Below, in pieces: positions 21,210 to 31,947 of a stretch of 64,000 bases of DNA (the stretch's first letter is position 1; each line of letters starts with the position of its first letter). Both the position numbers and the translations under genes were made by a program. Below the pieces are notes generated by a model, which saw only the letters and a list, made by a program, of their open reading frames with translations, was not told the DNA's origin and did not search any database. Origin of the DNA: Acanthococcus lagerstroemiae (Eukaryota > Arthropoda > Insecta > Hemiptera > Eriococcidae); NCBI GenBank assembly GCA_031841125.1, contig CM063112.1, positions 19,990,603 to 20,054,602 of the forward strand, in the 5' to 3' direction.

Positions 21210-23317
21210 GACCGCGTAAAGAGGAATAAGCAACTACATCACGATGGTAACGTTTTTCTGCGGAACGTTTTCTACAGAATTTTTCTTTTTCGCGTTGCGA
21301 GCCACTAAACGTACCCATATCAAATTACGCTGAAATTCCGCAATAGCTGTTAGGTAGTGTTCTACAAAATAACGGCTAATAAAACTCAAAAAAGAAAGAA
21401 GAGAAGAAATATAAAGCTCGAAATGAAAACTGACGGAATAAATTTGTTGACCATACGTTCGCGAATGTGGGATCAGTAACAGGCAAAAAGTTATCTTATT
21501 CTCGCCGAGAGAAGATGCGGGCTGAGGATGAGTGAGAGCGTAAAAGCAGCGGCACCTATAGCGACGACGACGATGCCAAGCCGAAACAAATTCAAAACGT
21601 TAAACGAAAGTGAAAAAAGTAAAGTGAAAGAGTAAACATACAACAAAATGGCTAAAACGCATCATTTTTCGCGAAACCGACCTTCTATCTTTTTTTCCCT
21701 CGTTTTGCCTGTGACATCGTCAAATTTAAAACGTGTAAAGGCATGTCGTCGTGCTCGAAGAAAAGAATAGAAAAAAAAACGAATGAGCTCGCTTCGTAAA
21801 ATCTTTATACAGAGTCGACTTGTCTTAATTTAAACCTTTGTCTACCTTATTAGAAGATATTTTACAGGGTGTTACTTTCAGCATCTTCTGGTGTCCAGTT
21901 AGGGAGCGAATTCGCCGTTTACGAGCCTCCCGGGAGATATTAAATTTCTTGTATATTCGCGAATTTTACGCGTGACGAGGATTTTTTCATTACATTAACG
22001 ATGAGCTAAACTGCGGCAATACTGTAATTAAGAATGAATTATTGGGCAAATAAAAGGTGCAGTATATAACTAACTTCGAATTAGGATTTCGCGTTTTGAT
22101 ATCGCAGCGCCCGCCCCGGCACCGCTGGTTCTCGGTTATGGTTTTTGATGAATGAAGCAGCGAAAGATCGTTTTTGGCCCGCTCTCCGAGTACATTCGTG
22201 TATCACACACGACCGTACTAATGAGAGACCGATAGTTATAAATGCGTTCGAAATAAACAACGAAATTCTAGATAATGATTTAGTGCTCCGTTTGTACACC
22301 CGGGTTCGAGTCTTCATATATTATCTAGGCTCGAGTTACCCGGCTGTGATTTCCGGTTGAGTTTTGTTCGCGAGTTCGGATTACATCAAAGTGACACGTG
22401 CTCTCGAAGCTCAGCTTTGATTCATGAGCCTCTTCTGTTCGCGAACACGCTATTAGTCGCGGGAAATTAGAGGGAAAAGCGAATGGTTATTCATTCCTGT
22501 CTTCCATCCTGTAGCCGGGGGTGAAATCGAAGTGAGAATGATGATCCATATGTAGTGTCCAGTAAAGAATTCTGTGGTTCATCTGACGTCCCAGCCCCCC
22601 CTCCTCCCATTAGAAGTTCCAACCCCAAATCAAGACTACAGCAAGTAGTTGTAGATATTTTGCCATGATGTGAACTATGAAAGTACCGTAACATGGGGTG
22701 ACTTCGCAAGCATGGGCTGATTTGGCACACGTATGTTTGATTACTCCTACCAGTGCGAAAGAAAAGAGAGCGCGTAGCAACACTACGATGTTCTATATTC
22801 TGTAGAGCGTGTCCAACTTGAAATTATGTGATACACGGATTTCTCTCTGAAATACTTAGATCGTGCAAGTTTGAAGAGCTCTCATAGACTGGTTCTCCAA
22901 CTACTAAATATTTCACTAGCGACCCTCTTGGCACTGCTCGAATTTTGTAGCCAGCTGATTCCGGTCAGTCTTTGTCCGGTGAAAAAGGTATGTAAAAAGG
23001 TGAAGACTTTAAATTCTGATATTCAAGTGTTTTTGGTTCGTATTGTCTATTTTCCCCACCAAAACATGTTTCGGACACTCGAGATATTGGTACATACTTA
23101 CTTGCATTTCAGCCATTTATTCATACTGAAGTTTTTTAAGGCGCTTTGAAAAAGCATGTATCAAATATGACACCTATCTTTGCACCAGTCAGAAGATTGA
23201 CTCAGAAGTGTAAAGCCTGGCGCCAGAAGTTTACTTTATCACTTCTGGGAAATGTAAAATCAGTGACAGTAAATTGAATTTCTTACCATATCCAATCTTT
23301 CTGAATAATAATACAAA
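21210..23317. other. No recognisable gene or element
   Basis: Unique sequence. The frames at 22,081-22,360 on both strands, 22,491-22,730 (minus) and 22,871-23,149 (plus, 92 codons, hydrophobic) have no recognisable motifs. Confidence 0.45.
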
Positions 23318-23323
23318 TTTATT
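23318..23323 (-). promoter_or_regulatory. Possible polyadenylation signal
   Basis: AATAAA on the minus strand, about 177 bp downstream of the stop of the candidate last exon (23,500-23,598). The hexamer is common in AT-rich DNA, so the position is the only support. Confidence 0.35.
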
Positions 23324-23359
23324 GAGAAAAAACAACTTGAAACAAACATTTTAATAAAA

Positions 23360-23410
23360 GTAACAGGTATTGGGACAAGATAGTAACAGGTATTGGGACA
23401 AGATAGTAAC
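23360..23410. repeat. Two-copy 23-bp tandem duplication
   Basis: GTAACAGGTATTGGGACAAG plus ATA occurs twice back to back (23,360-23,382 and 23,383-23,405), followed by the first five bases of a third copy. It lies in what would be the 3' UTR of the putative minus-strand terminal exon. Confidence 0.95.
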
Positions 23411-23499
23411 ATCCACGATGATTTCCTTCTGCTTTTTGCACTCAAAAAATGGTGATTGTCCTGTCTGATGAACTGAATTAGTGAAATTTGTGACAAATG

Positions 23500-23598
23500 T
23501 TATTGTGTAACGACTCTGTACCATCTTCGAGATGCTGTAGACACCCCTGCAGAGTTCAAACCGACGTCACCACCTTCCTGCGTTGCTACACGTACAAA
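23500..23598 (-). pseudogene. Candidate terminal exon at the left edge of the array
   Basis: The minus strand has an intron end GCAAAATTATTTTTACAG immediately before 23,598, the same sequence that precedes exon-like segment X in the array units. In one phase the exon is open for 32 codons (FVRVATQEGGDVGLNSAG..., then SRRWYRVVTQ) to a TAA at 23,500-23,502. In the phase that would continue segment X' it stops after four codons, so either X' or this exon is no longer functional, or the phase assumption is wrong. An AATAAA follows. No family is recognised. Confidence 0.4.
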
Positions 23599-23734
23599 CT
23601 GTAAAAATAATTTTGCTGTATTAAAATTTGGAGAAAAATGAAGCAAATTAAAATGAAAGTAATTTCATTAGGTAGGTAGATGATATAAAAAACTTTAAAA
23701 CCCCATAAAAATCAAAAATTATTACACCACATAC

Positions 23735-23891
23735 CTTTATTCAAGGTACAATGGATATGGAAATGTGACAGATCCAGAACATTCGCGGAGAAAATCAAAA
23801 AACTACTAGTTCTCGGTGTTGGGATCGAAGAAGGGTTTCCACGTATCTATGGTCCGGTATAATAGATCTTCAATGATTGTGCAATCAGGAG
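23735..23891 (-). pseudogene. Exon-like segment X', diverged left-edge copy
   Basis: This is a diverged copy of segment X of the array. It has an acceptor-like ATTTATTTTTACAG before 23,891 and a donor-like AAAG|GTATGTGG at 23,735. The minus-strand frame beginning with PDC reads TIIEDLLYRTIDTWKPFFDP then NTEN, and is then stopped by two consecutive TAG codons; a third stop lies near the donor. The array copies keep NTENQYSKVLDIL at the position of those stops but have a frameshift just before. Together the two versions suggest an ancestral coding exon of about 52-55 codons. Confidence 0.5.
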
Positions 23892-24175
23892 CTGTAAAAA
23901 TAAATTAGCAGTATCAAAATTCGGGAAAATATACGACGCTAATAAAGACACTTTTTTTTTATCACGTCTTCGACTTCTGCCTTCAGAATCCTAGGTGTTT
24001 GGCGGAGCGTATGGCGATGCATGCCTGCCAAAGTAGCTCCCCAGACACCGCACCGCTGATCCCGAAAACTACCCTTCCGAGTATCACATCAGTAACCAGA
24101 GGGATGTGTTTGGGGAAGCGTATGACAATGCACGCATACCAAAGCGCCTCCCCAGACAACTAGAATTACGGGCAT

Positions 24176-24265
24176 TCATTCTGTGTCCATAAACTTTTCT
24201 TTCACATCCTTCATCTCTGTTTGGACTTTTACGTTCATATCATCTTCCTTGCTGTACAAATCATT
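24176..24265 (-). other. Open frame between monomers A0 and D0, coding-like composition
   Basis: Between a TAG and a TGA, the minus strand reads 29 codons including DLYSKEDDMNVKVQTEM and KDVKEKFMDTE. It recurs between adjacent monomers throughout the array with a few substitutions. The acidic/basic helical composition looks like coding sequence, but the length is within chance expectation. I mention it as supporting evidence for coding ancestry only. Confidence 0.3.
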
Positions 24266-24300
24266 CTAATATTTCTCATCTTCAGAATTCTGGGTGCTTA

Positions 24301-24599
24301 GTGAAGCGTCTGGCGATGCACACCCGCCAAAGAGGCTCCCCGGACACAGCATCACTGGTTCTGACAACTACCCTTTCGAGTATAACATCAAAAACCAGAG
24401 GGATATGTCTGGGGAAGCGTATGACAATGCACGCATACCAAAGCGCCTCCCCAGACAACTAGAATTGTGGGTATTTTTCAAATCTTCATATGAACATCCA
24501 AAAATCGCCAGCCAAGTATAAGTATCTGCCCTTGAAAACTTCTCAATTGTATCTGATGGTGAAGAAATATGACATCTCCAAAACTGCAGAGCCCCTAAA
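24301..24599. repeat. Representative D monomer with internal dyad (299-bp period)
   Basis: Each monomer contains two related blocks of about 45 bp, about 111 bp apart: GTGAAGCGTCTGGCGATGCA and GGGGAAGCGTATGACAATGC, each running on to a CTCCCC end. The monomer types differ at fixed sites: A has GATGCATGCCCGCC and a CTTGAGAATTGTAGG start; B has GTCAGGCG and often GGGGAAACG; C and D have GTCTGGCG; D alone continues into the linker through AATTGTGGGTATTTTTC. Monomers A, B, C end in TTACGGGCATTCATTCTGTG. The period is given from the block start; the true original boundary of a monomer is arbitrary. Confidence 0.95.
24407..24456. repeat. 50-bp imperfect palindrome present in every monomer
   Basis: The block runs from GTCTGGGGAAGCG to CGCCTCCCCAGAC, arms of 13 bp with one mismatch, and the interior (TATGAC...GCATACC) is also partly self-complementary. 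It could form a hairpin in RNA or single-stranded DNA. Because of it, a similar MSGEA/LSGEA peptide appears on both strands. The same block recurs in all monomers (about 75 times). Confidence 0.9.
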
Positions 24600-24717
24600 A
24601 TATATATATACATTCATTAGCTTTGATTACACATTGAAGCAGTGGGATGGGATTACTTTCCTCCAACCTGTGAAACACATGCTGTACATAAAATTTAGAC
24701 CAGACAAGCAGGTATGA
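24490..24717 (+). other. 75-codon plus-strand frame ending at a splice-donor-like site
   Basis: The frame starts with MNIQKSPAKYKYLPLKTSQL and ends with MLYIKFRPDKQV; its last codons overlap CAG|GTATGA, a good 5' splice site. About 330 bp downstream, the linker has TACTAAC and then CTGACTTTTAG, a textbook branch point and acceptor. The frame recurs in most units, with one in-frame 6-bp deletion (about 62,630) but also frameshifting indels (36,960; 40,840; 44,985). So it is either a relic exon or chance. No family recognised, and no good acceptor precedes it. Confidence 0.35.
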
Positions 24718-24956
24718 TGCAAACAAATTAACCAAAATTCCTAAGTCTAAGGGCATTGCATATTATGGACAGCTGAAAGTAAATAAATTAGCCGGAAGGG
24801 AGACATCTACAGTATACAACGATGGTAATAAATGAGAAAAAATCTTCATTGCTAACTGGTACCGCTGACTTTTAGTGAAACAAAAATTTTCGATCAAAAA
24901 AAAAAAAAATGAAAAACAGTTTTAAAAGTTACCCCTTGATTGCAAGTCAGATTTCA

Positions 24957-25061
24957 AAAACATAAGTATCCTTGAAAAAGCGTTCCCATAGATGAACAGT
25001 CAGGTTTAGTAGATCGTCAGAGATACTATATCTGTCAATTAACGCTATCAAAATAATTTGG
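24957..25061 (-). pseudogene. Exon-like segment Y, paralogous to X
   Basis: Downstream of X on the minus strand, after ATTTTTCCTCGAATCTTCATCCAG, the frame reads ALIDRYSISDDLLNLTVHLW then ERFFKDTYVFEI and a TGA. Joining X to Y at these sites keeps the frame (CG + C). The motif D-L-L, T/V, W-K/E, F-F aligns with X' (IEDLL..TID.WKPFFD) codon by codon, so X and Y look like duplicated exons. In roughly half of the later units the acceptor AG is lost (GGTTGG in place of GGCTGG on the plus strand), and in several the TGA is changed. Confidence 0.45.
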
Positions 25062-25190
25062 CTGGATGAAGATTCGAGGAAAAATAATGCAAATAATTTA
25101 AAGTGAATTAATTCGGTCCAAAAGGTGGTAGGTGAGACTTATGTACAAAACATACAAACCCAATAAAATTAGAATTACTACACCACATAC

Positions 25191-25355
25191 CGTTCTTCAA
25201 GGACGATGAATTTGATTTGGAAATATGACAGGTCCCAACTTTTATAGAGAATGTCCAAAACCTTCGAATACTGGTTCTCAGTGTTGAGATTGAAGAAGTG
25301 TTTCCATCTATCAATGACCAGTCCAATAAATCCTCTATGATCGTTCAATCAGGAG
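25191..25355 (-). pseudogene. Exon-like segment X (one per unit; first homogenised copy)
   Basis: A 165-bp minus-strand segment bounded by CAAAATTATTTTTACAG on the upstream side and GAACG|GTATGTGG on the downstream side, conserved in all units. The frame matching X' reads PD-stop-TIIEDLLDWSLI; after a one-base shift it continues RWKHFFNLNTENQYSKVLDI, then YKSWDLSYFQIKFIVLEER up to the donor. The early TGA and the frameshift are shared by all array copies, so they predate amplification. The 72-codon frame starting MDWSLIDGNT on the same strand is the out-of-frame reading of this segment. Confidence 0.5.
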
Positions 25356-25473
25356 CTGTAAAAATAATTTTGCAACATCAAAATTTGTAGAAAACATACA
25401 AAAGCTAATAAAAAGAATCTTACTTTTTGCAAATCACATGTTCGACTTCTGCCTTGAGAATTGTAGGCGTTTG

Positions 25474-27543
25474 GTGAAGCGTCTGGCGATGCATGCCCGC
25501 CAAAGAGGCCCCCCAGGCACAGCGTCACTAGTCCTGAAAACTACCCTTTCGAGTATAACATCAGAAACCAGAGGGATGTGTTTGGGGAAGCGTATGACAA
25601 TGCACGCATACCAAAGCGCCTCCCCAGACAACTAGAATTACAGGCATTCATTCTGTGTCCATAAACTTTTCTTTCACATCCTTCATCTCTGTTTGGACTT
25701 TTACGTTCATATCATCTTCTTTACTGTACAAATCATTCTAATATTTCTCATCTTCCGAATTCTAGGTGCTTAGTGAAGCGTCAGGCGATGCACACCCGCC
25801 AAAGAGGCTCCCCGGACACAGCATCACTGGTTCTGACAACTACCCTTTCGAGTATAACATCAAAAACCAGAGGGATATGTCTGGGGAAACGTATGACAAT
25901 GCACGCATACCAAAGCGCCTCCCCAGACAACTAGAATTACGGGCATTCATTCTGTGTCCATAAACTTTTCTTTCACATCCTTCATCTCTGTTTGGACTTT
26001 TACGTTCATATCATCTTCCTTGCTGTACAAATCATTCTAATATTTCTCATCTTCAGAATTCTGGGTGCTTAGTGAAGCGTCTGGCGATGCACACCCGCCA
26101 AAGAGGCTCCCCGGACACAGCATCACTGGTTCTGACAACTACCCTTTCGAGTATAACATCAAAAACCAGAGGGATATGTCTGGGGAAGCGTATGACAATG
26201 CACGCATACCAAAGCGCCTCCCCAGACAACTAGAATTACGGGCATTCATTCTGTGTCCATAAACTTTTCTTTCACATCCTTCATCTCTGTTTGGACGTTT
26301 ACGTTCATATCATCTTCCTTGCTGTACAAATCATTCTAATATTTCTCATCTTCAGAATTCTAGGTACTTAGTGAAGCGTCTGGCGATGCACACCCGCCAA
26401 AGAGGCTCCCCGGACACAGCATCACTGGTTCTGACAACTACCCTTTCGAGTATAACATCAAAAACCAGAGGGATATGTCTGGGGAAGCGTATGACAATGC
26501 ACGCATACCAAAGCGCCTCCCCAGACAACTAGAATTGTGGGTATTTTTCAAATCTTCATATGAACATCCAAAAATCGCCAGTCAAGTATAAGTATCTGCC
26601 CTTGAAAACTTCTCAATTGTATCTGATGGTGAAGAAATATGACATCTCCAAAACTGCAGAGCCCCTAAAATATATATATACATTCATTAGCTTTGATTAC
26701 ACATTGAAGCAGTGGGATGGGATTACTTTCCTCCAACCTGTGAAACACATGCTGTACATAAAATTTAGACCAGACAAGCAGGTATGATGCAAACAAATTT
26801 CCCAAAATTCCTAAGTCTAAGGGCATTGCATATTATGGACAGCTGAAAGTAAATAAATTAGCCGGAAGGGAGACATCTACAGTATACAACGATGGTAATA
26901 AATGAGAAAAAATCTTCATTACTAACTGGTACCGCTGACTTTTAGTGAAACAAAAATTTTCGATCAAAAAAAAAAAAAATGAAAAACAGTTTTAAAAGTT
27001 ACCCCTTGATTGCAAGTCAGATTTCAAAAACATAAGTATCCTTGAAAAAGCGTTCCCATAGATGAACAGTCAGGTTTAGTAGATCGTCAGAGATACTATA
27101 TCTGTCAATTATCGCTATCAAAATAATTTGGCTGGATGAAGATTCGAGGAAAAATAATGCAAATAATTTAAAGTGAATTAATTCGGTCCAAAAGGTGGTA
27201 GGTGAGACTTCTGTACAAAACATACAAACCCAATAAAATTAGAATTACTACACCACATACCGTTCTTCAAGGACGATGAATTTGATTTGGAAATATGACA
27301 GGTCCCAACTTTTATAGAGAATGTCCAAAACCTTCGAATACTGGTTCTCAGTATTGAGATTGAAGAAGTGTTTCCATCTATCAATGACCAGTCCAATAAA
27401 TCCTCTATGATCGTTCAATCAGGAGCTGTAAAAATAATTTTGCAACATCAAAATTTGTAGAAAACATACAAAAGCTAATAAAAAGAATCTTACTTTTTGC
27501 AAATCACATGTTCGACTTCTGCCTTGAGAATTGTAGGCGTTTG
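25474..27543. repeat. Unit 1: four monomers
   Basis: 2,070 bp. D has GTACTTAG where others have GTGCTTAG. Confidence 0.97.
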
Positions 27544-29613
27544 GTGAAGCGTCTGGCGATGCATGCCCGCCAAAGAGGCCCCCCAGGCACAGCGTCACTA
27601 GTCCTGAAAACTACCCTTTCGAGTATAACATCAGAAACCAGAAGGATGTGTTTGGGGAAGCGTATGACAATGCACGCATACCAAAGCGCCTCCCCAGACA
27701 ACTAGAATTACGGGCATTCATTCTGTGTCCATAAACTTTTCTTTCACATCCTTCATCTCTGTTTGGACTTTTATGTTCATATCATCTTCTTTACTGTACA
27801 AATCATTCTAATATTTCTCATCTTCAGAATTCTAGGTGCTTAGTGAAGCGTCAGGCGATGCACACCCGCCAAAGAGGCTCCCCCGACACAGCATCACTGG
27901 TTCTGACAACTACCCTTTCGAGTATAACATCAAAAACCAGAGGGATATGTCTGGGGAAACGTATGACAATGCACGCATACCAAAGCGCCTCCCCAGACAA
28001 CTAGAATTACGGGCATTCATTCTGTGTCCATAAACTTTTCTTTCACATCCTTCATCTCTGTTTGGACATTTACATTCATATTATCTTCCTTACTGTACAA
28101 ATCATTCTAATATTTCTCATCTTCAGAATTCTAGGTGCTTAGTGAAGCGTCTGGCGATGCACACCCGCCAAAGAGGCTCCCCGGACACAGCATCACTGGT
28201 TCTGACAACTACCCTTTCGAGTATAATATCAAAAACCAGAGGGATATGTCTGGGGAAGCGTATGACAATGCACGCATACCAAAGCGCCTCCCCAGACAAC
28301 TAGAATTACGGGCATTCATTCGGTGTCCATAAACTTTTCTTTCACATCCTTCATCTCTGTTTGGACGTTTACGTTCATATCATCTTCCTTGCTGTACAAA
28401 TCATTCTAATATTTCTCATCTTCAGAATTCTAGGTGCTTAGTGAAGCGTCTGGCGATGCACACCCGCCAAAGAGGCTCCCCGGACACAGCATCACTGGTT
28501 CTGACAACTACCCTTTCGAGTATAACATCAAAAACCAGAGGGATATGTCTGGGGAAGCGTATGACAATGCACGCATACCAAAGCGCCTCCCCAGACAACT
28601 AGAATTGTGGGTATTTTTCAAATCTTCATATGAACATCCAAAAATCGCCAGCCAAGTATAAGTATCTGCCCTTGAAAACTTCTCAATTGTATCTGATGGT
28701 GAAGAAATATGACATCTCCAAAACTGCAGAGCCCCTAAAATATATTTATACATTCATTAGCTTTGATTACACATTGAAGCAGTGGAATAGGATTACTTTC
28801 CTCCAACCTGTGAAACACATGCTGTACATAAAATTTAGACCAGACAAGCAGGTATGATGCAAACAAATTTCCCAAAATTCCTAAGTCTAAGGGCAGTGCA
28901 TATTATGGACAGCTGAATGTAAATAAATTAGCCGGAAGGGAGACATCTACAGTATACAACGATGGTAATAAATGAGAAAAAATCTTCATTACTAACTGGT
29001 ACCGCTGACTTTTAGTGAAACAAAAATTTTCGATCAAAAAAAAAAAAAAATGAAAAACAGTTTTAAAAGTTACCCCTTGATTGCAAGTAAGATTTCAAAA
29101 ACATAAGTATCCTTGAAAAAGCGTTCCCATAGATGAACAGTCAGGTTTAGTAGATCGTCAGAGATACTATATCTGTCAAATAACGCTATCAAAATAATTT
29201 GGTTGGATGAAGATTCGAGGAAAAATAATGCAAATAATTTAAAGTGAATTAATTCGGTCCAAAAGGTGGTAGGTGAGACTTATGTACAAAACATACAAAC
29301 CCAATAAAATTAGAATTACTACACCACATACCGTTCTTCAAGGACGATGAATTTGATTTGGAAATATGACAGGTCCCAACTTTTATAGAGAATGTGCAAA
29401 ACCTTCGAATACTGGTTCTCAGTGTTGAGATTGAAGAAGTGTTTCCATCTATCAATGACCAGTCCAATAAATCCTCTATGATCGTTCAATCAGGAGCTGT
29501 AAAAATAATTTTGCAACATCAAAATTTGTGGAAAACATACAAAAGCTAATAAAAAGAATCTTACTTTTTGCAAATCACATGTTCGACTTCTGCCTTGAGA
29601 ATTGTAGGCGTTT
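27544..29613. repeat. Unit 2: four monomers
   Basis: 2,070 bp. Private changes include GTGGAATAGG at about 28,783 and GTGCAAAACC at 29,394; it has GGTTGG at the Y acceptor. Confidence 0.97.
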
Positions 29614-31947
29614 GGTGAAGCGTCTGGCGATGCATGCCCGCCAAAGAGGCCCCCCAGGCACAGCGTTACAAGTCCTGAAAACTACCCTTTCGAGTATAAC
29701 ATTAGAAACCAGAGGGACGTGTTTGGGGAAGCGTATGACAATGCACGCATACCAAAGCGCCTCCCCAGACAACTAGAATTACGGGCATTCATTCTGTGTC
29801 CATAAACTTTTCTTTCACATCCTTTATCTCTATTTGGACTTTTATTATAATATTTCTCATCTTCAGAATTCTAGGTGCTTAGTGAAGCATCAGGCGATGC
29901 ACACCCGCCAAAGAGGCTCCCCTGACACAGCATCACTGGTTCTGACAACTACCCTTTCGAGTATAATATCAAAAACCAGAGGGATATGTCTGGGGAAACG
30001 TATGACAATGCACGCATACCAAAGCGCCTCCCCAGACTACTAGAATTACGGGCATTCATTCTGTGTCCATAAACTTTTCTTTCACATCCTTCATCTCTGT
30101 TTGGACTTTTACGTTCATATTATCTTCCTTACTGTACAAATCATTCTAATATTTCTCATCTTCAGAATTCTAGGTGCTTAGTGAAGCGTCTGGCGATGCA
30201 CACCCGCCAAAGAGGCTCCCCGGACACAGCATCACTGGTTCTGACAACTACCCTTTCGAGTATAACATCAAAAACCAGAGGGATATGTCTGGGGAAGCGT
30301 ATGACAATGCACGCATACCAAAGCGCCTCCCCAGACAACTAGAATTACGGGCATTCATTCTGTGTCCATAAACTTTTCTTTCTCATCCTTCATCTCTGTT
30401 TGGACATTTACGTTCATATTATCTTCCTTACTGTACAAATCATTCTAATATGTCTCATCTTCAGATTTCTAGGTGCTTAGTGAAGCGTCTGGCGATGCAC
30501 ACCCGCCAAAGAGGCTCCCCGGACACAGCATCACTGGTTCTGACAACTACCCTTTCGAGTATAATATCAAAAACCAGAGGGATATGTCTGGGGAAGCGTA
30601 TGACAATGCACGCATACCAAAGCGCCTCCCCAGACAACTAGAATTACGGGCATTCATTCTGTGTCCATAAACTTTTCTTTCACATCCTTCATCTCTGTTT
30701 GGACGTTTACGTTCATATCATCTTCCTTGCTGTACAAATCATTCTAATATTTCTCATCTTCAGAATTCTAGGTGCTTAGTGAAGCGTCTGGCGATGCACA
30801 CCCGCCAAAGAGGCTCCCCGGACACAGCATCACTGGTTCTGACAACTACCCTTTCGAGTATAACATCAAAAACCAGAGGGATATGTCTGGGGAAGCGTAT
30901 GACAATGCACGCATACCAAAGCGCCTCCCCAGACAACTAGAATTGTGGGTATTTTTCAAATCTTCATATGAACATCCAAAAATCGCCAGCCAAGTATAAG
31001 TATCTGCCCTTGAAAACTTCTCAATTGTATCTGATGGTGAAGAACTATGACATCTCCAAAACTGCAGAGCCCCTAAAATATATATATACATTCATTAGCT
31101 TTAATTACACATTGAAGCAGTGGGATGGGATTACTTTCCTCCAACCTGTGAAACACATGCTGTACATAAAATTTAGACCAGACAAGCAGGTATGATGCAA
31201 ACAAATTTCCCAAAATTCCTAAGTCTAAGGGCATTGCATATTATGGACAGCTGAAAGTAAATAAATTACCCGGAAGGGAGACATCTACAGTATACAACGA
31301 TGGTAATAAATGAGAAAAAATCTTCATTACTAACTGGTACCGCTGACTTTTAGTGAAACAAAAATTTTCGATCAAAAAAAAAAATGAAAAACAGTTTTAA
31401 AAGTTACCCCTTGATTGCAAGTCAGATTTCAAAAACATAAGTATCCTTGAAAAAGCGTTCCCATAGATGAACAGTCAGGTTTAGTAGATCGTCAGAGATA
31501 CTATATCTGTCAATTAACGCTATCAAAATAATTTGGCTGGATGAAGATTCGAGGAAAAATAATGCAAATAATTTAAAGTGAATTAATTCGGTCCAAAAGG
31601 TGGTAGGTGAGACTTATGTACAAAACATACAAACCCAATAAAATTAGAATTACTACACCACATACCGTTCTTCAAGGACGATGAATTTGATTTGGAAATA
31701 TGACAGGTCCCAACTTTTATAGAGAATGTCCAAAACCTTCGAATACTGGTTCTCAGTGTTGAGATTGAAGAAGTGTTTCCATCTATCAATGACCAGTCCA
31801 ATAAATCCTCTATGATCGTTCAATCAGGAGCTGCAAAAATAATTTTGCAACATCAAAATTTGTGGAAAACATACAAAAGCTAATAAAAAGAATCTTACTT
31901 TTTGCAAATCACATGTTCGACTTCTGCCTTGAGAATTGTAGGCGTTT
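29614..31947. repeat. Unit 3: five monomers
   Basis: 2,334 bp, the longest unit: A, a B shortened to 268 bp, two C-type monomers and D. It carries the GAACTATGAC / TTTAATTAC variants seen again in units 5 and 17. Confidence 0.97.

Larger units (their letters stand above)
24467..25440. repeat. Linker of about 970 bp (unit 0 copy)
   Basis: This non-monomer part of each unit runs from GTGGGTATTTTTCAAATC after monomer D to the ACATGTTCGACTTCTGCC start of monomer A. It carries the plus-strand MNIQKSP frame, a short (TA)n run, an A run of 10-17 bases that varies between units, and the X and Y segments on the minus strand. Confidence 0.95.
24003..25473. repeat. Unit 0: two monomers, left edge
   Basis: 1,471 bp. 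Monomer A0 is visibly diverged (GCGGAGCGTATGGCGATGCA) while D0 and its linker resemble the homogenised units. Monomers B and C are missing. Confidence 0.95.
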
